From an uncultured Ilumatobacter sp. (GTDB lineage Bacteria; Actinomycetota; Acidimicrobiia; Acidimicrobiales; Ilumatobacteraceae), in NCBI GenBank assembly GCA_937905835.1, contig CALCXK010000128.1:1-23632 (forward strand): DNA of 23,632 bases. The letters run 5' to 3'. The notes under the pieces are model-generated. The model saw only the letters and a list, made by a program, of their open reading frames with translations, was not told the DNA's origin and searched no databases. The position numbers and the translations under genes are program-made. Positions 15,059 to 22,555 of this stretch are shown here, one piece after another. How positions within the stretch are numbered: the stretch's first letter is position 1; the number at the start of each line of letters is the position of its first letter.

Positions 15059-15934
15059 TCAGCCAGTGGCAGTAGCGATCGAGGCGTCGTGGCGACGGTC
15101 GGTGTCGACGGCGACGCGGTGCATCATGCGGCGATACTTCGGGTAGTCGGCGACCGCGTAGTGCTGCGATGCCCGGTTGTCCCAGAGAGCAATCGTGTTC
15201 GGCTGCCAGCGCAGGCGAACCTGGTGGTCAGGCCGGTTGATCGAATCGAGCAGGTAGTTGACGATCCGTTGCGACTCGGCGGCACCTGCGCCAATGATCC
15301 AGCGGGCGTTCGACTCGCTCACGTTGATGTACGGGCGCCCGGTGACCGGGTGGTGCGACACAATTGGCCACACCGCCGAACCGGCTTCGGCCAGCATGTC
15401 GGTGATCCCCTGGTTGCCGCCGCGCTCGTATGCCCCGTTTCGGAACTGCCCGGGGTCGTGGCAGATTTCCATGCCGTCCAGGTCGGACCGGAAGCCGACG
15501 TCCAGTGAGTCGTACACCGAATACATGCTCGCCCACAGCGTGTCACCACCGACCGGCGGCAGCTCGATTGCCTTGAGAATCGAGGCGAATGGTGGCTTTG
15601 GCCGGAACGTCATGTCGGTGTGCCACTCCGACGCATCGGGGCGGTCGCCTGGTTCCCAGGTGAGCACCGCCACGTCGTCGTAGCCATCGAGGGTGGTGTA
15701 GCTGTGGTGGCGCGGGGCAAGTTCGCCGAGCCGTCGGCCGAGTTCGACATGCATTTCCGGCGGGAGCGGCTGGTCGCGGAGAAACAGCACCTGGTGTTCG
15801 ATCAGCGCGTCGTACAATGCATCGACGACTTCATCGATCTGTGCGTCGCTCCCGCTCAACGCCGCATCGAGGTGGAGACCATGCACCTCCGCACCGAGCG
15901 CTGGCGCCCATCGCTCCACCACGAAATCACTCAT
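15059..15934 (-). CDS. TauD/TfdA-family Fe(II)/2-oxoglutarate dioxygenase
   Basis: A 291-aa non-heme iron dioxygenase that couples 2-oxoglutarate decarboxylation to hydroxylation of a substrate. The iron triad is clear: His105 and Asp107 in SEWHTDMTF, and His258 in ASQHYAVADY. The 2-oxoglutarate-binding Arg lies a little further on, in RRMMHRVAVD (about 273). LWDNRASQHYA and the opening GAEVHGLHLDAAL are typical of taurine, alpha-ketoglutarate-sulfonate and 2,4-D dioxygenases. ATG 15934 has TACCCT exactly 6 nt upstream. The S1P-lyase-like gene follows directly. The gene is divergent from the iron importer and shares an inverted-repeat region with it. No sulfonate transporter is nearby, so taurine as substrate is not supported. 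Confidence 0.9.
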   Translation of the reverse strand: MSDFVVERWAPALGAEVHGLHLDAALSGSDAQIDEVVDALYDALIEHQVLFLRDQPLPPEMHVELGRRLGELAPRHHSYTTLDGYDDVAVLTWEPGDRPDASEWHTDMTFRPKPPFASILKAIELPPVGGDTLWASMYSVYDSLDVGFRSDLDGMEICHDPGQFRNGAYERGGNQGITDMLAEAGSAVWPIVSHHPVTGRPYINVSESNARWIIGAGAAESQRIVNYLLDSINRPDHQVRLRWQPNTIALWDNRASQHYAVADYPKYRRMMHRVAVDTDRRHDASIATATG

Positions 15935-15940
15935 TTCCCC

Positions 15941-15971
15941 AGGGTACTCACGCTGTCGACGACACGTTGAA
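15941..15971 (-). promoter_or_regulatory. Promoter of TauD-type dioxygenase gene
   Basis: On the minus strand TTCAAC (15966-15971) is followed after 19 bases by TACCCT (15941-15946), then six bases and ATG 15934. The -35 element overlaps the left arm of the inverted repeat at 15969-15979. The -10 call is good, the -35 call weaker. Confidence 0.5.
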
Positions 15972-16011
15972 ATGTGTCACACTCGAATGTTAGGCATGCT
16001 TGACACATTTC
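15969..16011. promoter_or_regulatory. Inverted-repeat operator candidate between dioxygenase and iron importer
   Basis: GAAATGTGTCA (15969-15979) and TGACACATTTC (16001-16011) are exact inverted copies 21 bases apart, 32 bp centre to centre or about three helical turns. Between and into the right arm lies TGTTAGGCATGCTTGACA (15988-16005), palindromic at 14 of 18 positions and containing TTAGG, which recalls half of a DtxR/IdeR iron box. Each arm overlaps the -35 box of one divergent promoter, so a bound repressor could shut both. The repeats are certain; identity of the regulator is inference. Confidence 0.6.
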
Positions 16012-16030
16012 GGGAAGAGCCGTCTACACT
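16000..16030 (+). promoter_or_regulatory. Promoter of iron-importer operon
   Basis: TTGACA (16000-16005, a perfect -35 element) is followed after 19 bases by TACACT (16025-16030), then six bases and ATG 16037, so the transcript should be leaderless. The -35 box overlaps the right arm of the inverted repeat. Confidence 0.65.
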
Positions 16031-16036
16031 CCCGGT

Positions 16037-17068
16037 ATGTTACGTTCTCACTCTTATGTACGAGTCGCTGTCACCCTGGCAGCAATCAGTCTGATCGCTG
16101 CATCCTGCGGAGGTGACGACGCCGACATCACCCTGTATTCCGGTCGCAGCGACAATTTGATCCAGCCGATTATCGACGAGTTCGAGGCCGCCAGCGGGCT
16201 CTCCGTCGAGGTCAAGTACGGCGACTCCGCCGACCTTGCACTGTTGATCGACGAAGAGGGCGAGGCTGGCAAGACAGCAGCTGATGTCTTCCTCTCGCAG
16301 AGCCCCGGCTCGATGGGCTTCCTCGAAGAGCGTGGCCGCCTCGGTGCGGTGCCTGAGCCGACGTTGGCGCTCGTGCCGGACCATGTGCGCGACGACGGTG
16401 GGAGCTGGGTCGGATTCTCCGGCCGCCAGCGTGTGCTTGTCTACAACACCGACGCCGTCGACCCGGCCGATCTGCCAAGCAGCGTCTTCGACATGACCGA
16501 TCCACAGTGGAAGGGCCGTATCGGCATTGCCCCAGGTAACGGTTCGTTCCAGGATTTTGTCACGGCGATGCGCGCCACTCAAGGCGACGACGTCACCCTC
16601 GAGTTCCTCAAGGCACTCAATGCCAACGACCCGGTGCTCTACGCGAACAACAGTGCCATCGTTGCTGCTGTTGGCCGTGGCGAGGTCGACACCGGCCTCA
16701 CGAACCACTACTACAACTACCGCGCACTGGCCGAGAACCCCAATCAGCCATCCACCAACCATGTGTTCGGCCCTGACGATCCAGGGGCGGTGCTGATCAT
16801 CACGGGCGCCGCAATCCTCGCCGGCTCCGACAATGCCAAGCTCGCAGCCCAGCTCATCGACTTCCTGCTTGGGTCAAGCGGCCAGCAGTACTTCGCCACC
16901 GAGACCTTTGAGTACCCACTGGCCATCGGCGAGTCACCCGCTAACAACGTGCCCCCAATCAATTTCAGCAGTGACGTCAGCAACGCAGGCGGCATCGCGT
17001 TCGAAGATCTCGCAGGCGGGCTCGAAGCTACCCGCGCGCTCATCGCTGAGTCGGGACTCGAAAGCTGA
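16037..17068 (+). CDS. fbpA: Ferric-iron ABC transporter, substrate-binding lipoprotein
   Basis: A 343-aa extracellular solute-binding protein of the FbpA/FutA type, which captures Fe(III) and passes it to the membrane permease. A signal peptide ends in the lipobox IAASC with Cys24 as the lipid-attachment site. The mature part opens with ITLYSGRSDNLIQPIIDEFE, then ADVFLSQSPGSMGFLEERGRL, and VLVYNTDAVDPADLPSSVFD, all typical of the family. The paired tyrosines of NHYYNYR (Tyr225-Tyr226) match the iron-binding pair of FbpA. It is the first gene of a three-gene importer with its own strong-looking promoter and an operator candidate. Iron is the best call because of the tyrosine pair; thiamine or other binding proteins of the same fold are less likely. 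Confidence 0.9.
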   Translation: MLRSHSYVRVAVTLAAISLIAASCGGDDADITLYSGRSDNLIQPIIDEFEAASGLSVEVKYGDSADLALLIDEEGEAGKTAADVFLSQSPGSMGFLEERGRLGAVPEPTLALVPDHVRDDGGSWVGFSGRQRVLVYNTDAVDPADLPSSVFDMTDPQWKGRIGIAPGNGSFQDFVTAMRATQGDDVTLEFLKALNANDPVLYANNSAIVAAVGRGEVDTGLTNHYYNYRALAENPNQPSTNHVFGPDDPGAVLIITGAAILAGSDNAKLAAQLIDFLLGSSGQQYFATETFEYPLAIGESPANNVPPINFSSDVSNAGGIAFEDLAGGLEATRALIAESGLES

Positions 17069-17071
17069 CAA

Positions 17072-18721
17072 TTGGACCCTGTGGTCGACTTCCCACTCGA
17101 CGTCGCTGAGCCGACGCCGACCGGTGGACGATTACAGCGTCGCGTCACCTCTGGGGGTAAACGCACAAGTTGGGTCACCCCGAGTCGCCTGCTCGGTCTG
17201 CTGATCGGTGCCGTTTTTGCAGGCCCCGCTGGCTTCGTCGTCTGGCGTACCATCCGGCTCGGGGGCGACCTTGCCAATGTCGCCAAGGAAGTACCCGGGC
17301 CGCTCTGGCGCACGGTGCAACTGTCCGTCCTTGTCTCCGTGTCGGCTGCAATCATCGGCACGGCGCTTGCCTGGCTCGTTACCCGCACCGATCTCCGGGG
17401 ACGACGCTTCTGGCGGATCGCCCTGGTACTCCCTCTTGTGCTTCCGTCATTCGTCGGTGCTGCAGCGTTCATTGCCGGCCTCGCACCCAATGGCATCATC
17501 CACCACGCGCTGTCTACCGTCGGCATCACTCCACCGCGGCGCTTCCGCGGCCTCTCCGCAGCGTGGCTTATGCTGACGACGTTCACCTATCCGTACGTCT
17601 ACCTCCCAGTCGCAGCCCGACTGATCGCCCTGCACACCAGTCTCGAAGAGAGCGCCCGACTACTCGGCTTGTCGTCCACTGCCACCTTCTTCAAGGTGAT
17701 ACTGCCGCAACTCCGTCCGGCAGTCTTCGGTGGCGGCCTGCTGGTCTTTCTCTACACATTGAGCGAGTTCGGCGCTGTCCAGTTACTCGGCTTCGACACC
17801 CTCACGCGAGTGATTTTCGCGACACGCCAATCGAATCGGGCGTTGTCGTTCGCCTCAGCCACCGTCGTCCTGGTCTTAGCCCTCGCCGTCGTCGCACTCG
17901 AACGGTCCCAGCGGGGCACTAGCCGGCCTGACGACCGGTCGACAGCCGTCGTTCGGCGCAGTCGCCTCGGCTGGGGCCAGGCCCCTGCGCTTGCCGGGTG
18001 TTCGCTCGTCTTACTCGTCGGCCTCGTCATCCCGGTCACCAGCCTCGCGACCTGGGCGCAACGCGGCATCGCCGAGGGCCGCGTGTCGATCCGCGACCTC
18101 GTGCAGCCGGCAATCAGCACGGCAAGCGTCGCGGTCATCGCTGCCGTGCTCGCCGTCGCCGTCGTCATGCCCGTTGCACTCGCCACGACACGCCGCCCGC
18201 ATCGCAGCTCCGATATCGCCGCTGTTTCCGTCATCGTGGGCTTCGCGATTCCGGGCCTCGTCATCGCTCTCGCCCTGACAGTTTTGACCTTGAACACCCC
18301 AGTAGTCAAGGGGCTCTATCAAACCAGTGCACTCTTAATTATCGCCTACGTCATCCACTTCGGTAGCCAGGCACTGGCGAGCACCGAGTCAGCCGTTCGC
18401 TCCGTCCCACATGCCCTTCGCGAGTCAGGCCGGTTGCTCGAACCGAGCCTGATTCGGCGCTTCTTTCACGTCGACTTCCCGTTGATGCGTCCCGGCCTGG
18501 TCGCCGCTGGCGGCCTCGTGATGCTGTCGACACTCAAGGAACTGCCCGCCACACTGCTGCTCTCCCCCATCGGCTTCTCGACGCTGACCACCGAAATCTG
18601 GGCGTCGTACGAAGAAGGGTTCTATGCCTCGACCGGCCTGGCTTCGCTCGTCCTGATCGCAGTCTCAGCGACGCTGACCTGGTTCCTCATCTTGCGCCGC
18701 AGCGAAGTCGTTCGCGGTTGA
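17072..18721 (+). CDS. fbpB: Ferric-iron ABC transporter, fused double-domain permease
   Basis: A 549-aa integral membrane protein with about twelve hydrophobic helices and two permease domains in one chain, as in FbpB/SfuB iron importers. Each half carries an EAA loop that contacts the ATPase: LEESARLLGLSSTATFFKVILPQLRP in the first half, ALRESGRLLEPSLIRRFFHVDFPLMRP in the second. The N-terminal 30 residues are cytoplasmic and basic. The start is uncertain. TTG 17072 lies 3 nt after the fbpA stop; GTG 17081 is a more usual codon only three residues further on. Translation is probably coupled to fbpA, as no Shine-Dalgarno site is visible. Together with fbpA and fbpC it makes a complete importer. 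Confidence 0.9.
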   Translation: MDPVVDFPLDVAEPTPTGGRLQRRVTSGGKRTSWVTPSRLLGLLIGAVFAGPAGFVVWRTIRLGGDLANVAKEVPGPLWRTVQLSVLVSVSAAIIGTALAWLVTRTDLRGRRFWRIALVLPLVLPSFVGAAAFIAGLAPNGIIHHALSTVGITPPRRFRGLSAAWLMLTTFTYPYVYLPVAARLIALHTSLEESARLLGLSSTATFFKVILPQLRPAVFGGGLLVFLYTLSEFGAVQLLGFDTLTRVIFATRQSNRALSFASATVVLVLALAVVALERSQRGTSRPDDRSTAVVRRSRLGWGQAPALAGCSLVLLVGLVIPVTSLATWAQRGIAEGRVSIRDLVQPAISTASVAVIAAVLAVAVVMPVALATTRRPHRSSDIAAVSVIVGFAIPGLVIALALTVLTLNTPVVKGLYQTSALLIIAYVIHFGSQALASTESAVRSVPHALRESGRLLEPSLIRRFFHVDFPLMRPGLVAAGGLVMLSTLKELPATLLLSPIGFSTLTTEIWASYEEGFYASTGLASLVLIAVSATLTWFLILRRSEVVRG

Positions 18722-18726
18722 CCCGT

Positions 18727-18732
18727 TAGCCT
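18727..18732 (+). promoter_or_regulatory. -10-like box before fbpC
   Basis: TAGCCT lies 8 nt before ATG 18741 in the 19-nt gap after fbpB. It may give fbpC an internal start in addition to read-through. It is a weaker case because it lies inside an operon. Confidence 0.3.
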
Positions 18733-18740
18733 TGGGAACG

Positions 18741-19889
18741 ATGTTGAGCGCAACAAACACGCTCGCAGGCGCGGCGGTCTCACTCAGTGGAATCTCGGTC
18801 GCATATGCGACTGACGGCGGTGGCTTGGTCGCAGCGGTCATTGCCGCCGACCTCGACATCGAAGCCGGATCGATCGTTGCACTCCTCGGCCCGTCAGGAT
18901 GCGGTAAGACCTCACTCCTGCGGGCGATCGCCGGGCTCGAAGGCCCTACCGCCGGTTCGGTATCTATCGGCGGCACGACGGTCAGCTGCCAAGGCTCGGG
19001 TAAACGACAGTGGGTCAACCCCGAGAAGCGCAACGTCGGGATGGTGTTCCAAGACGGCGCGCTCTTCCCCCACCTGACCGTCACACAAAACATCGTGTTC
19101 GGCCTCCGCTCCATGCGTAAAGAACTGTCACGCACCGAGGTCCTGGCACGCGTTACCGACCTGCTCGACCTGGTCGACCTGCAGGGCTTCGGTGACCGCC
19201 TACCCAACACCCTCTCGGGTGGGCAGCAGCAGCGTGTCGCCCTCGCCCGGTCGCTCGCTCCACAACCGAAGGTGCTCCTCCTCGACGAGCCGTTCTCGGC
19301 CCTCGACTCCTCACTACGCGTGCAGGTGCGTGCTGAAGTCGCACGCATCGTGCGCGACATCGGCGTCACCACCGTGTTCGTCACTCACGACCAAGATGAG
19401 GCGTTTGTCCTCGGTGACAAGGTCGCCGTGATGCAGGCCGGCAACATCGAACAGTTCGGGACGTCCGACGAGCTGTATCGATCCCCCGCAACGCCATGGG
19501 TTGCTGGCTTCGTCGGCGAAGCCAACTTCGTCCTCGGCGTCGTCGTGGGTAACGACGCCACCATCGCGACCACACCAATCGGCACCGTCGCAATCGACGA
19601 CCGTCGTACCGACCAGAACCGTGCCGAGGTGCAGGTTCTCGTTCGGCCCGAGCAGGTCAGCCTGAGTTATGACCCGGCTGATGGGACCGAGGCAGCAACT
19701 GTCCGCACCGTCGAGTACTACGGTCACGACGTGCGCTACGAAGTTCAGTTCCCCGACGGCACGGTGCTCGCCGCACGCACCCACTCGACCGAGCTGTATC
19801 AGCGCGGCGACACGGTCTATCCGTCGTTCCAGAGCCACCAACGCGACTCCACATCGGCAGCGTTCTCGGTCGATCACGCCAACGCCTGA
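18741..19889 (+). CDS. fbpC: Ferric-iron ABC transporter, ATP-binding protein
   Basis: A 382-aa ATPase that powers the importer. The Walker A motif GPSGCGKT is at residues 50-57, a Q-loop VFQDGALFPHLTV follows, then the signature LSGGQQQRVALARSL, Walker B VLLLDEPFSALD and the switch histidine in VFVTHDQDEA. After about residue 240 comes a C-terminal TOBE-type regulatory region, with VLVRPEQVSL and a closing beta-rich stretch, as in FbpC and other type I importers. ATG 18741 is chosen over TTG 18732, which would add MGT and overlap a -10-like hexamer. It follows fbpB after 19 nt. Iron is assigned from the operon; ATPases of spermidine or sulfate importers look similar on their own. Confidence 0.9.
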   Translation: MLSATNTLAGAAVSLSGISVAYATDGGGLVAAVIAADLDIEAGSIVALLGPSGCGKTSLLRAIAGLEGPTAGSVSIGGTTVSCQGSGKRQWVNPEKRNVGMVFQDGALFPHLTVTQNIVFGLRSMRKELSRTEVLARVTDLLDLVDLQGFGDRLPNTLSGGQQQRVALARSLAPQPKVLLLDEPFSALDSSLRVQVRAEVARIVRDIGVTTVFVTHDQDEAFVLGDKVAVMQAGNIEQFGTSDELYRSPATPWVAGFVGEANFVLGVVVGNDATIATTPIGTVAIDDRRTDQNRAEVQVLVRPEQVSLSYDPADGTEAATVRTVEYYGHDVRYEVQFPDGTVLAARTHSTELYQRGDTVYPSFQSHQRDSTSAAFSVDHANA

Positions 19890-19907
19890 GTCGGCCGGAT
19901 AGCTGCG

Positions 19908-19913
19908 TAGTCT
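19908..19913 (+). promoter_or_regulatory. -10 box of leaderless second F420-type oxidoreductase transcript
   Basis: TAGTCT is followed by exactly six bases (GCGTCC) and the GTG start at 19920, within the 30-nt gap after fbpC. It separates this unit from the iron operon. Confidence 0.55.
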
Positions 19914-19919
19914 GCGTCC

Positions 19920-20870
19920 GTGACCGAATCGCTCCACATCACCGATCTCCGCATCTTCACCGAGCCCCAGCAAGGCGCCTCGTACGACGACCTACTCAGG
20001 GTTGCGCAGCGCGCCGAAGAGCTCGGCTACGGGGCTTTCTTCCGCAGCGATCACTACTTGGTGATGGGCGACGGCGACGGCCTCCCAGGCCCGACTGATG
20101 CATGGATCACGCTCGCTGGGCTCGCTCGTGACACCTCTACCATTCGCCTCGGCACGCTCGTTTCGTCGGCGACCTTCCGCCAGCCCGGGCCACTGGCTAT
20201 CAGCGTGGCGCAGGTCGACCAGATGTCGGGCGGTCGTGTCGACCTCGGGCTGGGCGCCGGCTGGTTCACTGCTGAACACGAGGCCTACGGCATCCCGTTC
20301 CCCGAACTCGGCGAACGGTTCGACCGGCTCGAAGAGCAACTCGAACTGATTACCGGCATGTGGGCGACGCCACTTGGTGAGACCTACTCGAAGCCGGGCG
20401 GCTATTACTCGATCACCGACTCGCCGGCGCTTCCCAAGCCGGTCCAATCAGCACCTCCCATCGTGATCGGCGGCGGCGGCCCAAAACGCACGCCGGCACT
20501 GGCCGCTAAGTACGCGGCCGAGTTCAACACGCCGTTCGTCAGCCGCGAGTTTTTCGTCGAGCAGACCGACCGCGTTCGGGCCGCGTGCGAGGCGATCGAT
20601 CGGAACCCTGACGAGCTTGTGTACTCCGCCGCCCTGATCGTGTGCGTCGGAGCCGACGAGAACGAAGTCGAACGACGCGCAGCAGCACTCGGCCGAGAGC
20701 CTGGCGAACTGCGCGAGAACGGGCTGTGCGGCACCCCGGCCGAAGTCGCCGAGCGAATGCGATCGTGGCGCGACGCTGGCGCCGAACGCTTGTATCTGCA
20801 GGTGATGGATCTGGCGGACCTTGATCACCTCGACGTGATCGCCAACGATGTCATGGCGGAACTTTCGTGA
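19920..20870 (+). CDS. LLM-class F420-dependent oxidoreductase
   Basis: A 316-aa luciferase-like TIM-barrel protein, probably F420-dependent. Recognisable stretches are LRVAQRAEELGYGAFFRSDHYLVMG near the N-terminus, IRLGTLVSSATFRQPGPLAISVAQVDQMSGGRVDLGLGAGW (about 75-117), then EHEAYGIPFPELGERFDRLEEQLELITGMW, and PIVIGGGGPKRTPALAAKYA. These match the Rv1855c-like subgroup of predicted F420 oxidoreductases and differ clearly from the other LLM gene in this window. The GTG start has TAGTCT exactly 6 nt upstream. Its stop overlaps the start of the amidohydrolase gene by 4 nt, so the two enzymes are translated together and may act on one pathway. The substrate is unknown. Confidence 0.87.
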   Translation: MTESLHITDLRIFTEPQQGASYDDLLRVAQRAEELGYGAFFRSDHYLVMGDGDGLPGPTDAWITLAGLARDTSTIRLGTLVSSATFRQPGPLAISVAQVDQMSGGRVDLGLGAGWFTAEHEAYGIPFPELGERFDRLEEQLELITGMWATPLGETYSKPGGYYSITDSPALPKPVQSAPPIVIGGGGPKRTPALAAKYAAEFNTPFVSREFFVEQTDRVRAACEAIDRNPDELVYSAALIVCVGADENEVERRAAALGREPGELRENGLCGTPAEVAERMRSWRDAGAERLYLQVMDLADLDHLDVIANDVMAELS

Positions 20871-22543
20871 GCGAAATCACCGTCATCCCAGCCCGGTCGA
20901 TCATCACGATGGACCCCAGCCAGCCGGTCGTCGAAGCAGTCGCGGTCCGCGAAGGCAAGATCCTCGCCGCTGGTTCGCTCGACGAATGCACGAGCTGGGG
21001 GCCGCACACCATCGACTCCCGCTTCGCCGACCACGTCCTCACGCCCGGCATGATCGAGGCCCACGGCCACGTATTCGAAGGTTCCTTCGGGTTGCTCCCG
21101 TACGCGGGCTGGTTCCCTCGGCATCGCCCGGACGGCAGCATGGCTGAAGGTATCCAGACCTACGACAAACTTCTCGATCTACTCCGCCAACTCGACGAGC
21201 AAACGCGAGGCTCAAACGAACCAATCGTCGTCTGGGGTTTCGACCCGATCTACTTCACCGGCGAAGAACGACTGACCCGCCATCACCTCGACCGGGCATC
21301 GCTGGCGCGGCCCATCTTTGTGTTCCACGCCAGCGCCCACCTCGCCACGGTCAACAGCGCGATGCTCGACCAGAACGAGATCACCCGCGATTCGACAACC
21401 GTCGGTGTGGCGCGAGACGCCAACGGCGAACCCAACGGTGAGCTGCAGGAGATGCCGGCCATCGCGCTCGCCACCTCGGCAATCCACCTGATCATGCGGC
21501 TGATGGGCGACCCCGAAGCAATCCGCACGCTCGGCCAGATGTGTGCGAACGTCGGCATCACATCACTCGTCGACCTCGGCGCCAGCGGCGTCACTCGACC
21601 ACAAGGTCAAGAGCTGTGGCGCCAAGTCGTGACCGACGACTTCCCTGCACGCATTCATCAGCGACACCTGATTGGCATGATGCCCGGGTCGAACGACTGG
21701 GCGGCCGCTGCCGATCTGGTGCAGCAGTTCGAACTCAACGACACCGACCGCCTCCGTACGGCCGGCTTGAAGATCGTGCTCGACGGATCGATCCAGGGCT
21801 TCACCGCGAAGATGAAGTGGCCCGGTTATTTCAGCCCCGGAGGCCAAGTTCCCGCCGACCACGGCGTGTGGATGGTTCCGCCCGAGCAGTTGATTGACAT
21901 GGTCCGGCCGTTCCACGAGCGACGCATCAACACTCACGTGCACTGCAACGGCGACATGACGATCGACCTGTGGCTCGATGTCGTCGAAAAGTTGCTGTTG
22001 GAGTCGGCATGGCTCGACCACCGCTACACCGTGCAACACAGCCAACTGACGTCGCCGGCCCAGTACCGGCGCATGGCCAAGCTCGGCATGTGCGCCAACA
22101 TCTTCACGAACCACATTTGGTACTGGGGTGACCAGCACCACGACATCACGGTCGGCCCCGAGCGCGCCCGCCGCATGGAAGCGTGCGCCACCGCCGAGCG
22201 CCTCGGCGTCCCATTCTCGATCCACTCAGACGCTGCCGTCACCCCGCTGGGCCACCTCCACACGATGTGGTGCGCGGTCAACCGCGTGACGCCATCAGGC
22301 CGGGTGCTCGGCGAAAACGAACGCATCTCGGCTGAGTCGGCGCTGCATTCAGTCACCACCGGGGCCGCGTATCAACTCCACGCCGACGACGAGTTCGGCA
22401 GTGTCGAGTGCGGCAAAGCAGCCGACTTCACCGTGCTCGAAGAGAGCCCACTCGCCATCGACCCGATGGGAATCAAAGACATCGGCATCTGGGGAACCAT
22501 CGTCGGCGGACAATCCAACGAGGCAGCCCGTTCCGGCGCATAA
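20867..22543 (+). CDS. YtcJ-like amidohydrolase
   Basis: A 558-aa metal-dependent hydrolase of the amidohydrolase superfamily, in the YtcJ-like branch. The metal-binding HxH pair is in MIEAHGHVF (His66, His68). Mid-protein LKIVLDGSIQGFTAKMKWPGYF corresponds to the DGS segment of YtcJ enzymes, followed by NTHVHCNGDMTIDLWLDVVEKLL, then YTVQHSQLTSPAQYRRMAKLGM, and the late Asp motif SIHSDAAVTPLG. The C-terminus EFGSVECGKAADFTVLEESPL is the usual closing beta-sandwich. Family members hydrolyse amides, carbamates or formamides, but few have known substrates. GTG 20867 overlaps the stop of the preceding oxidoreductase gene (GTGA), showing translational coupling. It converges with the CobW-type gene, only 12 nt away. 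Confidence 0.88.
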   Translation: MSEITVIPARSIITMDPSQPVVEAVAVREGKILAAGSLDECTSWGPHTIDSRFADHVLTPGMIEAHGHVFEGSFGLLPYAGWFPRHRPDGSMAEGIQTYDKLLDLLRQLDEQTRGSNEPIVVWGFDPIYFTGEERLTRHHLDRASLARPIFVFHASAHLATVNSAMLDQNEITRDSTTVGVARDANGEPNGELQEMPAIALATSAIHLIMRLMGDPEAIRTLGQMCANVGITSLVDLGASGVTRPQGQELWRQVVTDDFPARIHQRHLIGMMPGSNDWAAAADLVQQFELNDTDRLRTAGLKIVLDGSIQGFTAKMKWPGYFSPGGQVPADHGVWMVPPEQLIDMVRPFHERRINTHVHCNGDMTIDLWLDVVEKLLLESAWLDHRYTVQHSQLTSPAQYRRMAKLGMCANIFTNHIWYWGDQHHDITVGPERARRMEACATAERLGVPFSIHSDAAVTPLGHLHTMWCAVNRVTPSGRVLGENERISAESALHSVTTGAAYQLHADDEFGSVECGKAADFTVLEESPLAIDPMGIKDIGIWGTIVGGQSNEAARSGA

Positions 22544-22555
22544 CATTCGGAAGCG

